From Zhengella sedimenti (GTDB taxonomy: Bacteria > Pseudomonadota > Alphaproteobacteria > Rhizobiales > Rhizobiaceae): 64,000 bases of DNA. Positions 1 through 7,603 of this stretch are shown one piece after another (position 1 is the stretch's first letter; each line of letters opens with the position of its first letter). Location: positions 43,300 to 107,299 of the forward strand of contig NZ_JBKFFP010000010.1 in the NCBI RefSeq assembly GCF_046506625.1, written 5' to 3'. The notes under the pieces are model-generated. The model did not search any database. It was given only the letters and a program-made list of their open reading frames with translations, and was not told the origin of the DNA. The translations under genes and the position numbers were made by a program.

Positions 1-68
1 GCCATCCACCACTGTGAAACTTCTCAGGGTGCTGCATGGACCGAGCCAGCGGCATGTGGCATTGAAGG

Positions 69-96
69 TTCTCGCGGATTGACCAACCGCGGAGAA
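69..96. promoter_or_regulatory. Imperfect inverted repeat upstream of repA
   Basis: The arms TTCTCGCGG and CCGCGGAGAA pair with one bulged base around a 9-base centre, about 190 bases before repA. RepA/RepB of repABC systems autoregulate their promoter through palindromes, so this could be an operator or partition site. No match to a published parS sequence could be tested. Confidence 0.3.
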
Positions 97-200
97 ACTA
101 AGCGATTGAAAAATCGATGGAAAATGTACGCGCCGACGCCGCGATTCCGGACTGTGAGGCTCCGCTGAGTGATCTTGTTGGCGTGGACCTGGGCATGTCG

Positions 201-216
201 TTAAGGTTTCGTTAAC
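201..216. promoter_or_regulatory. CtrA-type box (TTAA-N7-TTAAC) ahead of repA
   Basis: The sequence TTAAGGTTTCGTTAAC is an exact match to the alphaproteobacterial CtrA full-site consensus TTAA-N7-TTAAC. It lies about 65 bases upstream of the repA start, in the expected promoter region of repABC. CtrA is a cell-cycle response regulator. The motif match is direct; binding and the sign of regulation are inference. A -10 element at a good distance is not obvious. Confidence 0.45.
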
Positions 217-281
217 CTAAAATCCCTTGCCAGAGAACGGGAATCGCTCATACTGGCGCCAGATTGGCCGAAAGGTCGAAT

Positions 282-1505
282 ATGGCGCTATTTTCTCGTT
301 TGGGGGACAAAGCGGAGATGGCATTTCTCCCAAGTTTTGAGTTTGACGACAAGATCCTTGCCCAGGGGGCCGAGATCTCGCGCAAGCTCGACCAATTGCG
401 CGTCGAGAAGTTTCCGACCGAGGGGCAGAAGACCCTTCGGCGGTTCTCGATGGCCGAGGTCGCCCACTATCTTGGTATCAGTCCGAACAATCTGAAGCGC
501 CTCCATCTTGAAAAGAAAGGTCCTGAGCCTTTCGTCGGTGCCGGCGGACGGCGCTTTTACGCGGCCGAGCAGATGACCGAGCTTCGGGACTATCTCGACA
601 AGCACGGGCGATCGGATTCCAAGAAGTATGTGCCCTACCGCAAACCTGGCGAGAAGCTGCAGGTCATTGCGGTCGTCAACTTCAAGGGTGGATCGGGAAA
701 GACCACCACCACGGCGCACCTCGCGCAGCATTTGGCGCTCACCGGTCACCGGGTCCTGACGGTGGATCTCGATCCGCAGGCTTCGCTTTCAGCCCTCCAT
801 GGCTTCCAGCCGGAGCTCGACAAGAACCCCTCGCTCTACGACGCGATCCGGTACGACAACCCCGCCCCGGCCGAAGATGTCATCCGCAAGACGAACTTCC
901 CCTTGCTCGATATCATCCCGGCGAACCTGGAGCTGCAGGAATATGAGTACGAGACTCCGCTTGCCATGCAGTCTCCGTCTCAGGAAGGAAAGCGGTTCTT
1001 CACGAGGGTCGCCCGGGCGTTGGATTCGGTCAGTGAGCGCTACGACGTCGTGGTCGTCGATTGCCCTCCACAGCTCGGCTATCTGACGCTGTCGGCACTG
1101 TCGGCCGCCACCTCGGTTCTGATTACCGTCCACCCGCAGATGCTGGATCTGATGTCTATGAGTCAGTTTCTGCTGATGCTGGGCAATATCATGAAGTCCA
1201 TCAAGAATGCTGGCGCGAAGGTCCAGCTGGACTGGCTGCGCTATCTCATCACCCGATACGAGCCCACGGACATTCCCCAGGCACAGATGGTCGGCTTCAT
1301 GCAGTCGATGCTTGCCGAGGAAATTCTGAAAAGCCCAATGCTCAAATCCACGGCGATTTCTGACGCCGGCCTCACCAAGCAGACGCTCTATGAGGTCGAG
1401 CGATCGAACTTCAATCGCGATACCTATGATCGGGCGATCGACAGCATGGATGCCGTGAACTTCGAGATTCAGGGACTGATCCACCAGGCATGGGGGCGGT
1501 TGTGA
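282..1505 (+). CDS. repA: Plasmid partitioning ATPase RepA (ParA family)
   Basis: RepA is the ParA-type ATPase of repABC plasmids. With RepB it segregates plasmid copies and represses the rep promoter. The N-terminal third carries a helix-turn-helix (SMAEVAHYLGISPNNLKRL, about residues 56-74). A deviant Walker A motif, FKGGSGKTTTTAHLA, follows at about 132, and VVVVDCPPQ is the Walker A' region. The length of 407 residues is normal for RepA. An in-frame TTG lies 18 bases upstream, but this ATG has AAAGG at a good ribosome-binding distance and was preferred. repB follows after 75 bases in the same orientation, as in all repABC operons. Confidence 0.92.
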   Translation: MALFSRLGDKAEMAFLPSFEFDDKILAQGAEISRKLDQLRVEKFPTEGQKTLRRFSMAEVAHYLGISPNNLKRLHLEKKGPEPFVGAGGRRFYAAEQMTELRDYLDKHGRSDSKKYVPYRKPGEKLQVIAVVNFKGGSGKTTTTAHLAQHLALTGHRVLTVDLDPQASLSALHGFQPELDKNPSLYDAIRYDNPAPAEDVIRKTNFPLLDIIPANLELQEYEYETPLAMQSPSQEGKRFFTRVARALDSVSERYDVVVVDCPPQLGYLTLSALSAATSVLITVHPQMLDLMSMSQFLLMLGNIMKSIKNAGAKVQLDWLRYLITRYEPTDIPQAQMVGFMQSMLAEEILKSPMLKSTAISDAGLTKQTLYEVERSNFNRDTYDRAIDSMDAVNFEIQGLIHQAWGRL

Positions 1506-1546
1506 TGTTGACTGCCGTCAAAACCACCAAAAAAACCCACGGTTTC

Positions 1547-1563
1547 AAGCGCATAAGCCGCTT
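1547..1563. promoter_or_regulatory. Short inverted repeat between repA and repB
   Basis: AAGCG and CGCTT flank a 7-base centre within the 75-base repA-repB gap. This gap often holds structures or centromere-like sites in repABC plasmids, but the arms are short and the sequence was not matched to a known parS. Confidence 0.25.
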
Positions 1564-1580
1564 AAGGGGGTGCTAGTCAA

Positions 1581-2591
1581 ATGGCGCGGAAAAATCCCTT
1601 TGCCAGCATCATGGACAACGGCGACGCTCCCGCCGAGCGCCCGGTCGCGCAAGACTACACCTTCAAGGGGGCATCACGCTCGCTCATAAGCTCGATCGAC
1701 GAAATGGCGGCTCAGGCAGGCAAGCTGCTCGAGGGCGAGACGATAATCGAGGTTAACCCCGACCTGGTGGACCAATCTTTCGCCAACGACCGGCTCAACG
1801 TCGATCAGGAAGATTACGAGGCCGACTACGCTCAGGTGTTGGAGTCGATCCGTGGTTCCGGCCAGAACTCCCCGGCGCTCCTTCGCCCTCACCCGCAGCG
1901 GCCCGGCCGCTACATGCTGGTCTTCGGTCGCCTCCGCTGGCGCGCCGCAAAAGAGCTTGGTCTCAAGCTTCGCGCTGTCATCAAGGATATCTCCGAGCGC
2001 GATCATGTGATCGCCCAGGGACAGGAAAACAACGCGCGAGCGAACACGTCCTTCATCGAGAAAGCACTGTTTGCCGCCGACATCGTTGAGCGGAAATTCG
2101 ACGAGGACAACGCCACAGCCCTCGCCGCAATCGGTGTCGATCGGCCGACGCTTTCAAAGATGCTCTCTGTCGCCTCGATGCCCAAGGAACTTCTCGAGGC
2201 GATCGGCCGCGCGAAGGCTGTCGGTCGTGATCGCTGGTATGAGCTCAAGCTCCTCCTCGACAAGCCGGGCAATCTCGACACTGCCCTGGCTCTGGCATTG
2301 AGTTCCGATTGGCATGGGATGCCAAGCGAAGCGCGGTTCGATGCGGTCGTCACGAAGCTGAAGGCATCCAAGCCGCGCCGCCGTGCCGCGCAGGCGCCAT
2401 CCAAACGCAACTGGGCGCCGTCTGATGGGCGTATCGCCGCGGAGATGGTGGCCAGTGGCAAGAAATTCACCATCGCCCTCAAGGCGAAGGGAACCGACGC
2501 AGCAGCGTTCGGTGACTACCTCTCGGAAAATCTCAGCGAGTTGTATGAGGCTTTCCGTCGGGAAAAACGAGCAACCACGAACGGAGATTGA
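1581..2591 (+). CDS. repB: Plasmid partitioning protein RepB (ParB family)
   Basis: RepB is the centromere-binding partner of RepA. The 336-residue protein has the ParB-type N-terminal domain (about 60-160) with the conserved segment FGRLRWRAAKEL. A central helix-turn-helix region follows (ALAAIGVDRPTLSKMLSVA, about 182-200), then a C-terminal basic stretch (KPRRRAAQAPSKR). Length and order match RepB of rhizobial plasmids. The gene starts with ATG, is the second gene of the repABC operon, and is separated from repC by a 166-base region that encodes the antisense RNA. Confidence 0.92.
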   Translation: MARKNPFASIMDNGDAPAERPVAQDYTFKGASRSLISSIDEMAAQAGKLLEGETIIEVNPDLVDQSFANDRLNVDQEDYEADYAQVLESIRGSGQNSPALLRPHPQRPGRYMLVFGRLRWRAAKELGLKLRAVIKDISERDHVIAQGQENNARANTSFIEKALFAADIVERKFDEDNATALAAIGVDRPTLSKMLSVASMPKELLEAIGRAKAVGRDRWYELKLLLDKPGNLDTALALALSSDWHGMPSEARFDAVVTKLKASKPRRRAAQAPSKRNWAPSDGRIAAEMVASGKKFTIALKAKGTDAAAFGDYLSENLSELYEAFRREKRATTNGD

Positions 2592-2595
2592 GCGC

Positions 2596-2652
2596 AAAAG
2601 AAAAAGGCCCCCGAAACGGCAATTCCGGAAGACCTTCTCTTTAAGTTTGGCG
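2596..2652 (-). ncRNA. repABC counter-transcribed RNA (ctRNA)
   Basis: The repB-repC gap of repABC plasmids encodes a small antisense RNA that limits RepC synthesis and sets copy number and incompatibility. On the minus strand a TTGACT/GATTCT promoter (17-base spacer) is followed by roughly 57 bases ending in an intrinsic terminator. The terminator stem is GGTCTTCCGGAA/TTTCGGGGGCC with one bulge, a TTGCCG loop and a TTTTTCTTTT tail. Length and position match known ctRNAs. The exact 5' end is estimated from the promoter. Confidence 0.72.
2606..2634 (-). terminator. Intrinsic terminator of the ctRNA
   Basis: On the minus strand a G/C-rich stem with a six-base loop is followed immediately by TTTTTCTTTT. 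The same hairpin, read in the repC mRNA leader, is the region the antisense RNA would pair with. Confidence 0.7.
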
Positions 2653-2658
2653 ACTGAG

Positions 2659-2687
2659 AGAATCCCACTTCCGCGAATCATAGTCAA
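2659..2687 (-). promoter_or_regulatory. ctRNA promoter
   Basis: On the minus strand TTGACT is followed by 17 bases and GATTCT, a good sigma-70-like -35 and a weaker -10. It is placed about 55 bases before the antisense RNA terminator. Confidence 0.55.
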
Positions 2688-2757
2688 GACCATTCAGGTC
2701 GGTTTGAGCGCCGATTCGGCGAGCAGGTTTCTTTTGCCTAGCAATAGGTGAAGGACA

Positions 2758-4074
2758 ATGCAGACGCATACCCCAACGACGCCCTTTGGGCGGCGAACGA
2801 TGTCACTTGGCATGATGGCAAGCCAGGCTGTGGCAAAATCGGCACCGGCTGGCGCCCAGGTCCAGAAATGGAAAGTGTTCCAGACGATCCGGGAAGCGCG
2901 CGAGCTGATCGGCGCTACGGACCGCGCACTCGCCATTCTCAACGCGCTGCTCTCGTTTCATCCGGAAACGGAGCTCACAGGCGACGGCGAACTGATCGTC
3001 TGGCCGTCCAACGAGCAACTCATGGCCCGTGCGAACGGAATGCCGGCGACGACGCTACGGCGCCACCTGGCCGTCCTGGTCGACTGCGGGCTGATCATCC
3101 GCAGAGATAGTCCGAACGGCAAGCGCTTCGCCCGCAAGGGCAGGGGAGGTCAAGTCGAACAGGCCTACGGGTTCGACCTGGCGCCGATCGTTGCCCGGGC
3201 CGGGGAATTCAAGGAGCTGGCGGACACCGTCCGGGCCGAGAAGAACGCCCTTCGGATCGCCAAGGAGCGTCTCACGCTCCTGCGCCGCGATATCGTCAAG
3301 CTCATCGAGACTGGCATCGAGGAGAACGTTCCGGGCAATTGGGGCAGGGTCTACCAGACCTATCAGGCCATCGTCTGCCGCTTGCCGCGCTCAGCGCCGA
3401 GGCAACTCATCGAGGATATCTGCTGCGATCTTCACGGCCTCTACACGGAGATCCTCGAGGTATTGGAATCATTTGCAAAAACACAGAATCCGGACGCCAA
3501 TGAGTCCCATTCTGGTCGCCACATACAGAATTCAAACCCAGACTCCATATTTGAATCTGAAGACCGCTCTCGAAATAAGAATGAAGCGGGCGGCAGCGCC
3601 GCGGAAACCGACAACGTACGGAGCTTGCCGAAGCGAGAATTGCCTTTGGGCATTGTGCTGGACGCCTGCCCCAACCTGCGAGAATTGACGCAAGGCGGGG
3701 AAATCCGTCACTGGCGCGACTTTCTGGCCGCGGCGGAACTGGCCCGGCCGATGCTGGCAATCAGTCCCAGCGCGTGGCGGGACGCCTGCGAGGTCATGGG
3801 CGAACAGCACGCGGCGATCACCCTTGCCGCGATCTACCAGCGATCAGACCAGATCAACAGCGCCGGCGGCTATCTGCGCAGCCTGACCGACAAGGCAAGG
3901 GACGGCAAATTCTCGACCTGGCCAATGATCATGGCACTGCTGCGCGCCAAGCTGGACGCCGACAAATCGGCGGAGAAAACCGGCCACGAACCGCGAAGCG
4001 GCGGTGAAAGCGGGGAAGGGCGGCTCGAAGTCTCGGAAGCCCTTCTGCGGTCGCTGAACAAGCCCAGATCGTGA
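2758..4074 (+). CDS. repC: Replication initiator RepC
   Basis: RepC is the essential replication initiator of repABC plasmids and acts at an origin inside its own coding sequence. The 438-residue protein matches the family in length. It has the N-terminal winged-helix region (NEQLMARANGMPATTLRRHLAVLVDCGLI, given here as positions about 83-111), a low-complexity linker around 240-290 and a conserved C-terminal domain. The ATG is preceded by AGGTGAAGG. The upstream region carries the antisense RNA that controls RepC. Apart from its AT-rich centre the gene is GC-rich like its neighbours. Confidence 0.93.
   Translation: MQTHTPTTPFGRRTMSLGMMASQAVAKSAPAGAQVQKWKVFQTIREARELIGATDRALAILNALLSFHPETELTGDGELIVWPSNEQLMARANGMPATTLRRHLAVLVDCGLIIRRDSPNGKRFARKGRGGQVEQAYGFDLAPIVARAGEFKELADTVRAEKNALRIAKERLTLLRRDIVKLIETGIEENVPGNWGRVYQTYQAIVCRLPRSAPRQLIEDICCDLHGLYTEILEVLESFAKTQNPDANESHSGRHIQNSNPDSIFESEDRSRNKNEAGGSAAETDNVRSLPKRELPLGIVLDACPNLRELTQGGEIRHWRDFLAAAELARPMLAISPSAWRDACEVMGEQHAAITLAAIYQRSDQINSAGGYLRSLTDKARDGKFSTWPMIMALLRAKLDADKSAEKTGHEPRSGGESGEGRLEVSEALLRSLNKPRS
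3466..3600. other. Predicted origin of replication (AT-rich segment in repC)
   Basis: The centre of repC is clearly richer in A+T than its flanks. It contains a perfect 7-bp inverted repeat (ATTCAAA/TTTGAAT, 3530-3536 and 3550-3556). It also contains five GANTC sites within 92 bases, starting at 3466, 3486, 3502, 3541 and 3553. In studied repABC plasmids oriV maps to such an AT-rich stretch inside repC. GANTC is the recognition site of the CcrM methylase. Position and composition are seen; origin function is inferred. Confidence 0.5.
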
Positions 4075-4111
4075 TGATTGATAGATTTGAATTCCGCGGG
4101 CGGCAACTCGG

Positions 4112-4318
4112 TCAGTCTCTGTCGTCGTCGATCAGACCGTCAAAAGTTTCGAGCAGTGCATCGATGATCGATTGGCCAAGGGCATTTGCAGCTTCGCCCA
4201 TCCGGGCATCGTCTCCGCACCGCGCCGCAGAAGCGAGCTCCGAACCCTGCTCGGTCAGGATCGACTTGGTTCGCTCGATGGCCCATTGGGCGAAATCGTC
4301 GCGGCTGTTGACGGTCAT
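4112..4318 (-). CDS. Small hypothetical protein downstream of repC
   Basis: I do not recognise this 68-residue acidic protein (MTVNSRDDFAQWAIER... ending in GLIDDDRD). It is predicted all-helical with no membrane segment. It lies convergent to repC with 37 bases between the stops. The second ATG, preceded by GTGGAAG, was preferred over one nine bases upstream. Codon composition looks like a real alphaproteobacterial gene, but the short length leaves doubt. Confidence 0.5.
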   Translation of the reverse strand: MTVNSRDDFAQWAIERTKSILTEQGSELASAARCGDDARMGEAANALGQSIIDALLETFDGLIDDDRD

Positions 4319-4433
4319 GGCTTCCACTGCTGCGCGCTCCGGAGTTTGCGGACTGTTTGGGTTGTTCTGGCTACGAACGAGCTCCGCGAATTATACGGCG
4401 TAGGCGCCACAAAATCAGTCCTCGGTTGCGTAT

Positions 4434-5357
4434 TCAGGCCGCCTCGAGCAAGCCGCTACGCTTTGCCCGGTCGATGAGGTTCTTGACGGACGAGGGCGCC
4501 CATTTCGTACCGCCACGGGGCGTACGCTCACGAAGTCGCTCGAGCTGGTTGGCGATTTCGCGCAAGGTCAGCTCCGGATTGGAGGAATGGATGCCCGCCA
4601 CGAGGGTCATCAGACGATCCTCAGCTGGCCGAGGCGGCGACTTCCTCAGAAGCGACTTGTCGGCCATTCCCTCGCTGACAATCCATTTCACCGCGCGCCG
4701 TAAACGCTCAGGAGTCCAATCGAGACCACGTTGCCTGAGAACGCGGGAGATATCGTCCCATGTGTGGTCGGGTCGCATGCGCCGCACAATGGGAAGCCAC
4801 TGGTTCGCGGATGACTGGAGACGCGCTCCATAGGCTGCCTTTTGCGCGGCCGTCATCTTGGCCAGCGCGTCCGGCCGACGTTCGCGGATCCCTGGATTGC
4901 CCGGCATCCGGCCTTTTGCTCTGGCGGCTTTGATGCCTGCCTTGGTCCGTTCGGAGTTGAGAGCCCGCTCCAGCTGGGCCACGGCGCCAAGAACCTGCAG
5001 GGAAAACATGCCTTGCGGCGTCGTGGTGTCGATCGGGTCGCTGAGCGACCGGAAATGCGCACCTTTTGCCGTCAGGTCCTCGATGACATCGAGCAGATGG
5101 CTTACCGAGCGCGCCAGGCGGTCGAGCCGAACGACGACAAGCGTGTCGCCAGCGTCGATCTCGCGGACAATCTTGGCAAGGGCAGGGCGGGCTCTTGAGG
5201 CCCCGGAGCCGTGCTCCCGGACGATTGTCTCACATCCGGCGGACCGCAACTCCATCTCCTGGGCTTCTGTAGCCTGCTCGTCTGTCGAGACGCGCGCATA
5301 GCCGATTTGCCGGCTCTGTGGTCGACGGGAGGAGTGGTTGTGCGGTGTTTTGGCCAT
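4434..5357 (-). CDS. Serine recombinase (resolvase/invertase family)
   Basis: This is a site-specific serine recombinase, probably used for plasmid multimer resolution or DNA inversion. The catalytic domain starts at about residue 18 with IGYARVSTDEQ, where S is the nucleophile. It continues through DTLVVVRLDRLARS, the conserved arginine motif, and FSLQVLGAVAQLERAL to KGRMPGNPG at about 150. The remaining 150 residues are longer than the small helix-turn-helix tail of Tn3 resolvases and hold at least two helical repeats (HTWDDISRVLRQRGLDWT; LTLREIANQLERL). They probably form an extended DNA-binding domain. A perfect 12-bp palindrome lies about 57 bases upstream. Confidence 0.88.
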   Translation of the reverse strand: MAKTPHNHSSRRPQSRQIGYARVSTDEQATEAQEMELRSAGCETIVREHGSGASRARPALAKIVREIDAGDTLVVVRLDRLARSVSHLLDVIEDLTAKGAHFRSLSDPIDTTTPQGMFSLQVLGAVAQLERALNSERTKAGIKAARAKGRMPGNPGIRERRPDALAKMTAAQKAAYGARLQSSANQWLPIVRRMRPDHTWDDISRVLRQRGLDWTPERLRRAVKWIVSEGMADKSLLRKSPPRPAEDRLMTLVAGIHSSNPELTLREIANQLERLRERTPRGGTKWAPSSVKNLIDRAKRSGLLEAA

Positions 5358-5413
5358 TTGGAGCGCCTGAGAACCGTATCGGAGACGAAATTACAAACGT
5401 AGAAGATACAGAT

Positions 5414-5425
5414 AACCGATCGGTT
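5414..5425. promoter_or_regulatory. Perfect 12-bp palindrome AACCGATCGGTT
   Basis: The palindrome sits between the divergent serine recombinase and toxin-antitoxin genes. It could be a recombination-site half, an operator for either gene, or chance. Confidence 0.3.
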
Positions 5426-5447
5426 GGAGACGCATCGGCTTCCGAAC

Positions 5448-5507
5448 TTGAAAATAGCCGAGGAGTGTCATATCTTTTGCACAGTAAATGCGACTATGTG
5501 TATGACA
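5448..5507 (+). promoter_or_regulatory. Promoter and inverted-repeat operator of the xre-res operon
   Basis: TTGAAA and TATCTT are spaced by exactly 17 bases, a good sigma-70 promoter. A perfect 7-bp inverted repeat, TGTCATA (5466-5472) and TATGACA (5501-5507), brackets the -10 and the likely start of transcription. Xre-type antitoxins commonly repress their own operon at such repeats, so this is the likely autoregulatory operator. Confidence 0.5.
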
Positions 5508-5519
5508 GGATGGAATCCT

Positions 5520-5909
5520 ATGGGCCAGGCCCTCAAGATACCCGTGCAGAATGAACCTTTGGTTTTGTCCTATATGGACCGGGCCGGGAAAATTGCCATC
5601 AACCAAGTGGCGGACGGCTTTGGAATGTCCAAGGGCCAATTGGCCGAGACGGCCGGCCTTGCCCGCGAAACCCTCTATCGGTTGGAGCGCAGCCGCACGA
5701 TAAAGACCCAGGGGCGTCTACGTGAAATGCTCGAGATCATCAGTCGCGTGACGGAATGGGCGGGCGGAAAGGAACAGGCGATGGCCTGGTACCGAGCCCA
5801 GCCGCTGCCGGCATTCGGTGGTCGCACCGCCGAAGCCCTCGTGAAGGAAGGCAAAGCCGCTGCCGTTCGCGATTATCTGGATCATATGGCCCTCGGCGGC
5901 TTTGCGTGA
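5520..5909 (+). CDS. Xre/MbcA/ParS-type antitoxin
   Basis: The 129-residue protein is the antitoxin partner of a RES-domain toxin. The N-terminal half has a helix-turn-helix (MSKGQLAETAGLARETLYRLE). The C-terminal half has the MbcA/ParS/Xre toxin-binding domain, ending AMAWYRAQPLPAFGGRTAEA and then a short helical tail. AGGA precedes this ATG; another ATG 18 bases upstream cannot be excluded. The stop overlaps the toxin start in a GTGA junction, so translation is probably coupled. Confidence 0.85.
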   Translation: MGQALKIPVQNEPLVLSYMDRAGKIAINQVADGFGMSKGQLAETAGLARETLYRLERSRTIKTQGRLREMLEIISRVTEWAGGKEQAMAWYRAQPLPAFGGRTAEALVKEGKAAAVRDYLDHMALGGFA

Positions 5910-6424
5910 GGTTCGTCAGAACCTGCTATAGGGCACATGATCCGCGTTGGGCCTTCAAGCCGACTTCCGGTGAGGGAGCCGCGATCAGGGGTGCGCGCTT
6001 CAATCCCAAAGGTGTGCCAGCGCTATATCTGGGGCTCACCATCATGACGGCGGTCAAAGAAGCCAATCAAGGCTTTGCGCATCGGATCGACCCCTGTGTG
6101 CTGTGCTCCTATGAGGTCGATTGCGAGGGCATCGCAGACCTGACGACCGAGCAGGGGAGGGGAGAATTTTCCGTCGCGCTCGAGGACATGGCCTGCGCTT
6201 GGGCAACGGTCCTCAGCGACGGCGAGCGCCCTGCATCCTGGTCCATCTATGACCAACTGCGGCTTCAAGGCATTGCCGGTATTCTGGTTCCGAGTTTTGC
6301 TCCGGGTGCCGAGACAGAAGATCGCAACCTAGTGCTTTGGGACTGGGGTCCGGATCTTCCGCACAAGGTGACTGTATTCGACCCGAGCGGCCGGCTGCCG
6401 AAGGACCAGTTGTCCTGGCGATGA
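5906..6424 (+). CDS. RES-domain toxin
   Basis: RES-domain toxins of Xre-RES systems (for example MbcT) deplete NAD+ by phosphorolysis or hydrolysis. The 172-residue protein shows the conserved N-terminal arginine and core (CYRAHDPRWAF, then IRGARFNPKGVPALYL). An acidic residue follows in TAVKEA, and the family's C-terminal signature is present (GIAGILVPSFAPGAETEDRN followed by LVLWDW). It begins at GTG within the stop codon of the antitoxin gene. An upstream extension in this frame would run through the antitoxin gene and was rejected. Confidence 0.87.
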   Translation: MRFVRTCYRAHDPRWAFKPTSGEGAAIRGARFNPKGVPALYLGLTIMTAVKEANQGFAHRIDPCVLCSYEVDCEGIADLTTEQGRGEFSVALEDMACAWATVLSDGERPASWSIYDQLRLQGIAGILVPSFAPGAETEDRNLVLWDWGPDLPHKVTVFDPSGRLPKDQLSWR

Positions 6425-6465
6425 AGCAATTGCGGAAGGACAGAGGGAGCTTTCGGACGGAGGCG

Positions 6466-7485
6466 TCAGCGCCAACCCAAGGCCGGGGCGACGTGGGTCA
6501 GGATCGCCTCGATGACATGCGCATTGTAGTCGACACCGAGCTGGTTGGGGACGGTGAGCAGCAGCGTGTCAGCCTCGGCGATGGCCTCGTCGCCCTTCAA
6601 CTGCTCGATAAGGACGTCCGGCTCGGCGGCATAGGAGCGGCCGAACACGGCGAGCTTTTCAGGCTCGATGTAACCGAAATGATCTTCGCTCTCGTTGCCG
6701 CCGAAATACGCCCGGTCGCGATCGTCCACCAACGCGAAGATGCTGCGGCTGACGGAGACCCGCGGCTCGCGCGTGTGACCGGCCGCCTTCCACGCCTCGC
6801 GGAAGGCGCGAATCTGATCGGCCTGCTGGAGATGAAAGGGTTTTCCGCTCTCGTCGAACTTGAGTGTGGAGCTCTGCAGGTTCATTCCCAGTTTTGCTGC
6901 CCATTCCGCAGTTGCGTTGGTGGCGGCGCCCCACCAGATGCGATCACGCAAGCCCTCCGAATGTGGTTCGACACGCAGCAGGCCAGGCGGGTTCGGAAAC
7001 ATCGGGCGCGGGTTGGGTTGTGCAAAGCCTTTGCCGCGCAGCACGTCGAGGAACACGTCGGTGTGCTGCCGGGCCATGTCGGCATCGCTCTCGCCCTCTT
7101 GCGGAACGTGGCCGAAGTAGCGCCAGCCATCGATCACCTGCTCTGGCGAGCCGCGGCTGATGCCCAGTTGCAAACGCCCTCCGGCGATCAGGTCGGCGGC
7201 GCCGGCGTCTTCGGCCATGTAGAGCGGGTTCTCGTAGCGCATGTCGATGACCGCCGTGCCGATCTCGATGCGGCTGGTCTTGGCGCCAATCGCCGCCAGC
7301 AGCGGGAACGGCGAGCCAAGCTGGCGGGCGAAGTGATGCACGCGGAAATATGCCCCATCCGCGCCCAGCTCTTCGGTAGCAACGGCCAGATCGATGGACT
7401 GCAGGAGTGCATCGGATGCAGACCGTGTCTGCGACTGGGGCGAGGGCGTCCAGTGTCCGAACGACAGAAAACCGATCTTTTTCAT
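6466..7485 (-). CDS. LLM-class flavin-dependent oxidoreductase (luciferase-like)
   Basis: This is a bacterial-luciferase-like monooxygenase or reductase using FMN or F420-type flavin; the substrate cannot be told. The 339 residues span the whole TIM-barrel family, starting KKIGFLSFGHW. The family segments are ELGADGAYFRVHHFA, the GGRLQLGISRGSP loop near 100-115, and DNA-encoded C-terminal helices ending VIEAILTHVAPALGWR. It is convergent with the RES toxin (41 bases between stops) and has no co-directional partner, so it is probably a single-gene unit carried in this accessory region. Confidence 0.87.
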   Translation of the reverse strand: MKKIGFLSFGHWTPSPQSQTRSASDALLQSIDLAVATEELGADGAYFRVHHFARQLGSPFPLLAAIGAKTSRIEIGTAVIDMRYENPLYMAEDAGAADLIAGGRLQLGISRGSPEQVIDGWRYFGHVPQEGESDADMARQHTDVFLDVLRGKGFAQPNPRPMFPNPPGLLRVEPHSEGLRDRIWWGAATNATAEWAAKLGMNLQSSTLKFDESGKPFHLQQADQIRAFREAWKAAGHTREPRVSVSRSIFALVDDRDRAYFGGNESEDHFGYIEPEKLAVFGRSYAAEPDVLIEQLKGDEAIAEADTLLLTVPNQLGVDYNAHVIEAILTHVAPALGWR

Positions 7486-7603
7486 GAGAATGCCACGTCA
7501 GAGTGAAAGGCGCTCGCGTTATCTAGTTATTGAACCGCTGGCGCGCCACGCCGAATTCGCCCACCAGATGTGCGAGAAGGGCAGGGGAGGGGGTTTTTTG
7601 TCC

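Noticed and set aside
7486..7603. Search for the left end of a Tn402-type transposon
   Set aside because: No terminal repeat pairing with sequence near 12706-13074 or 14841-14930 was found, so no element boundaries are claimed.
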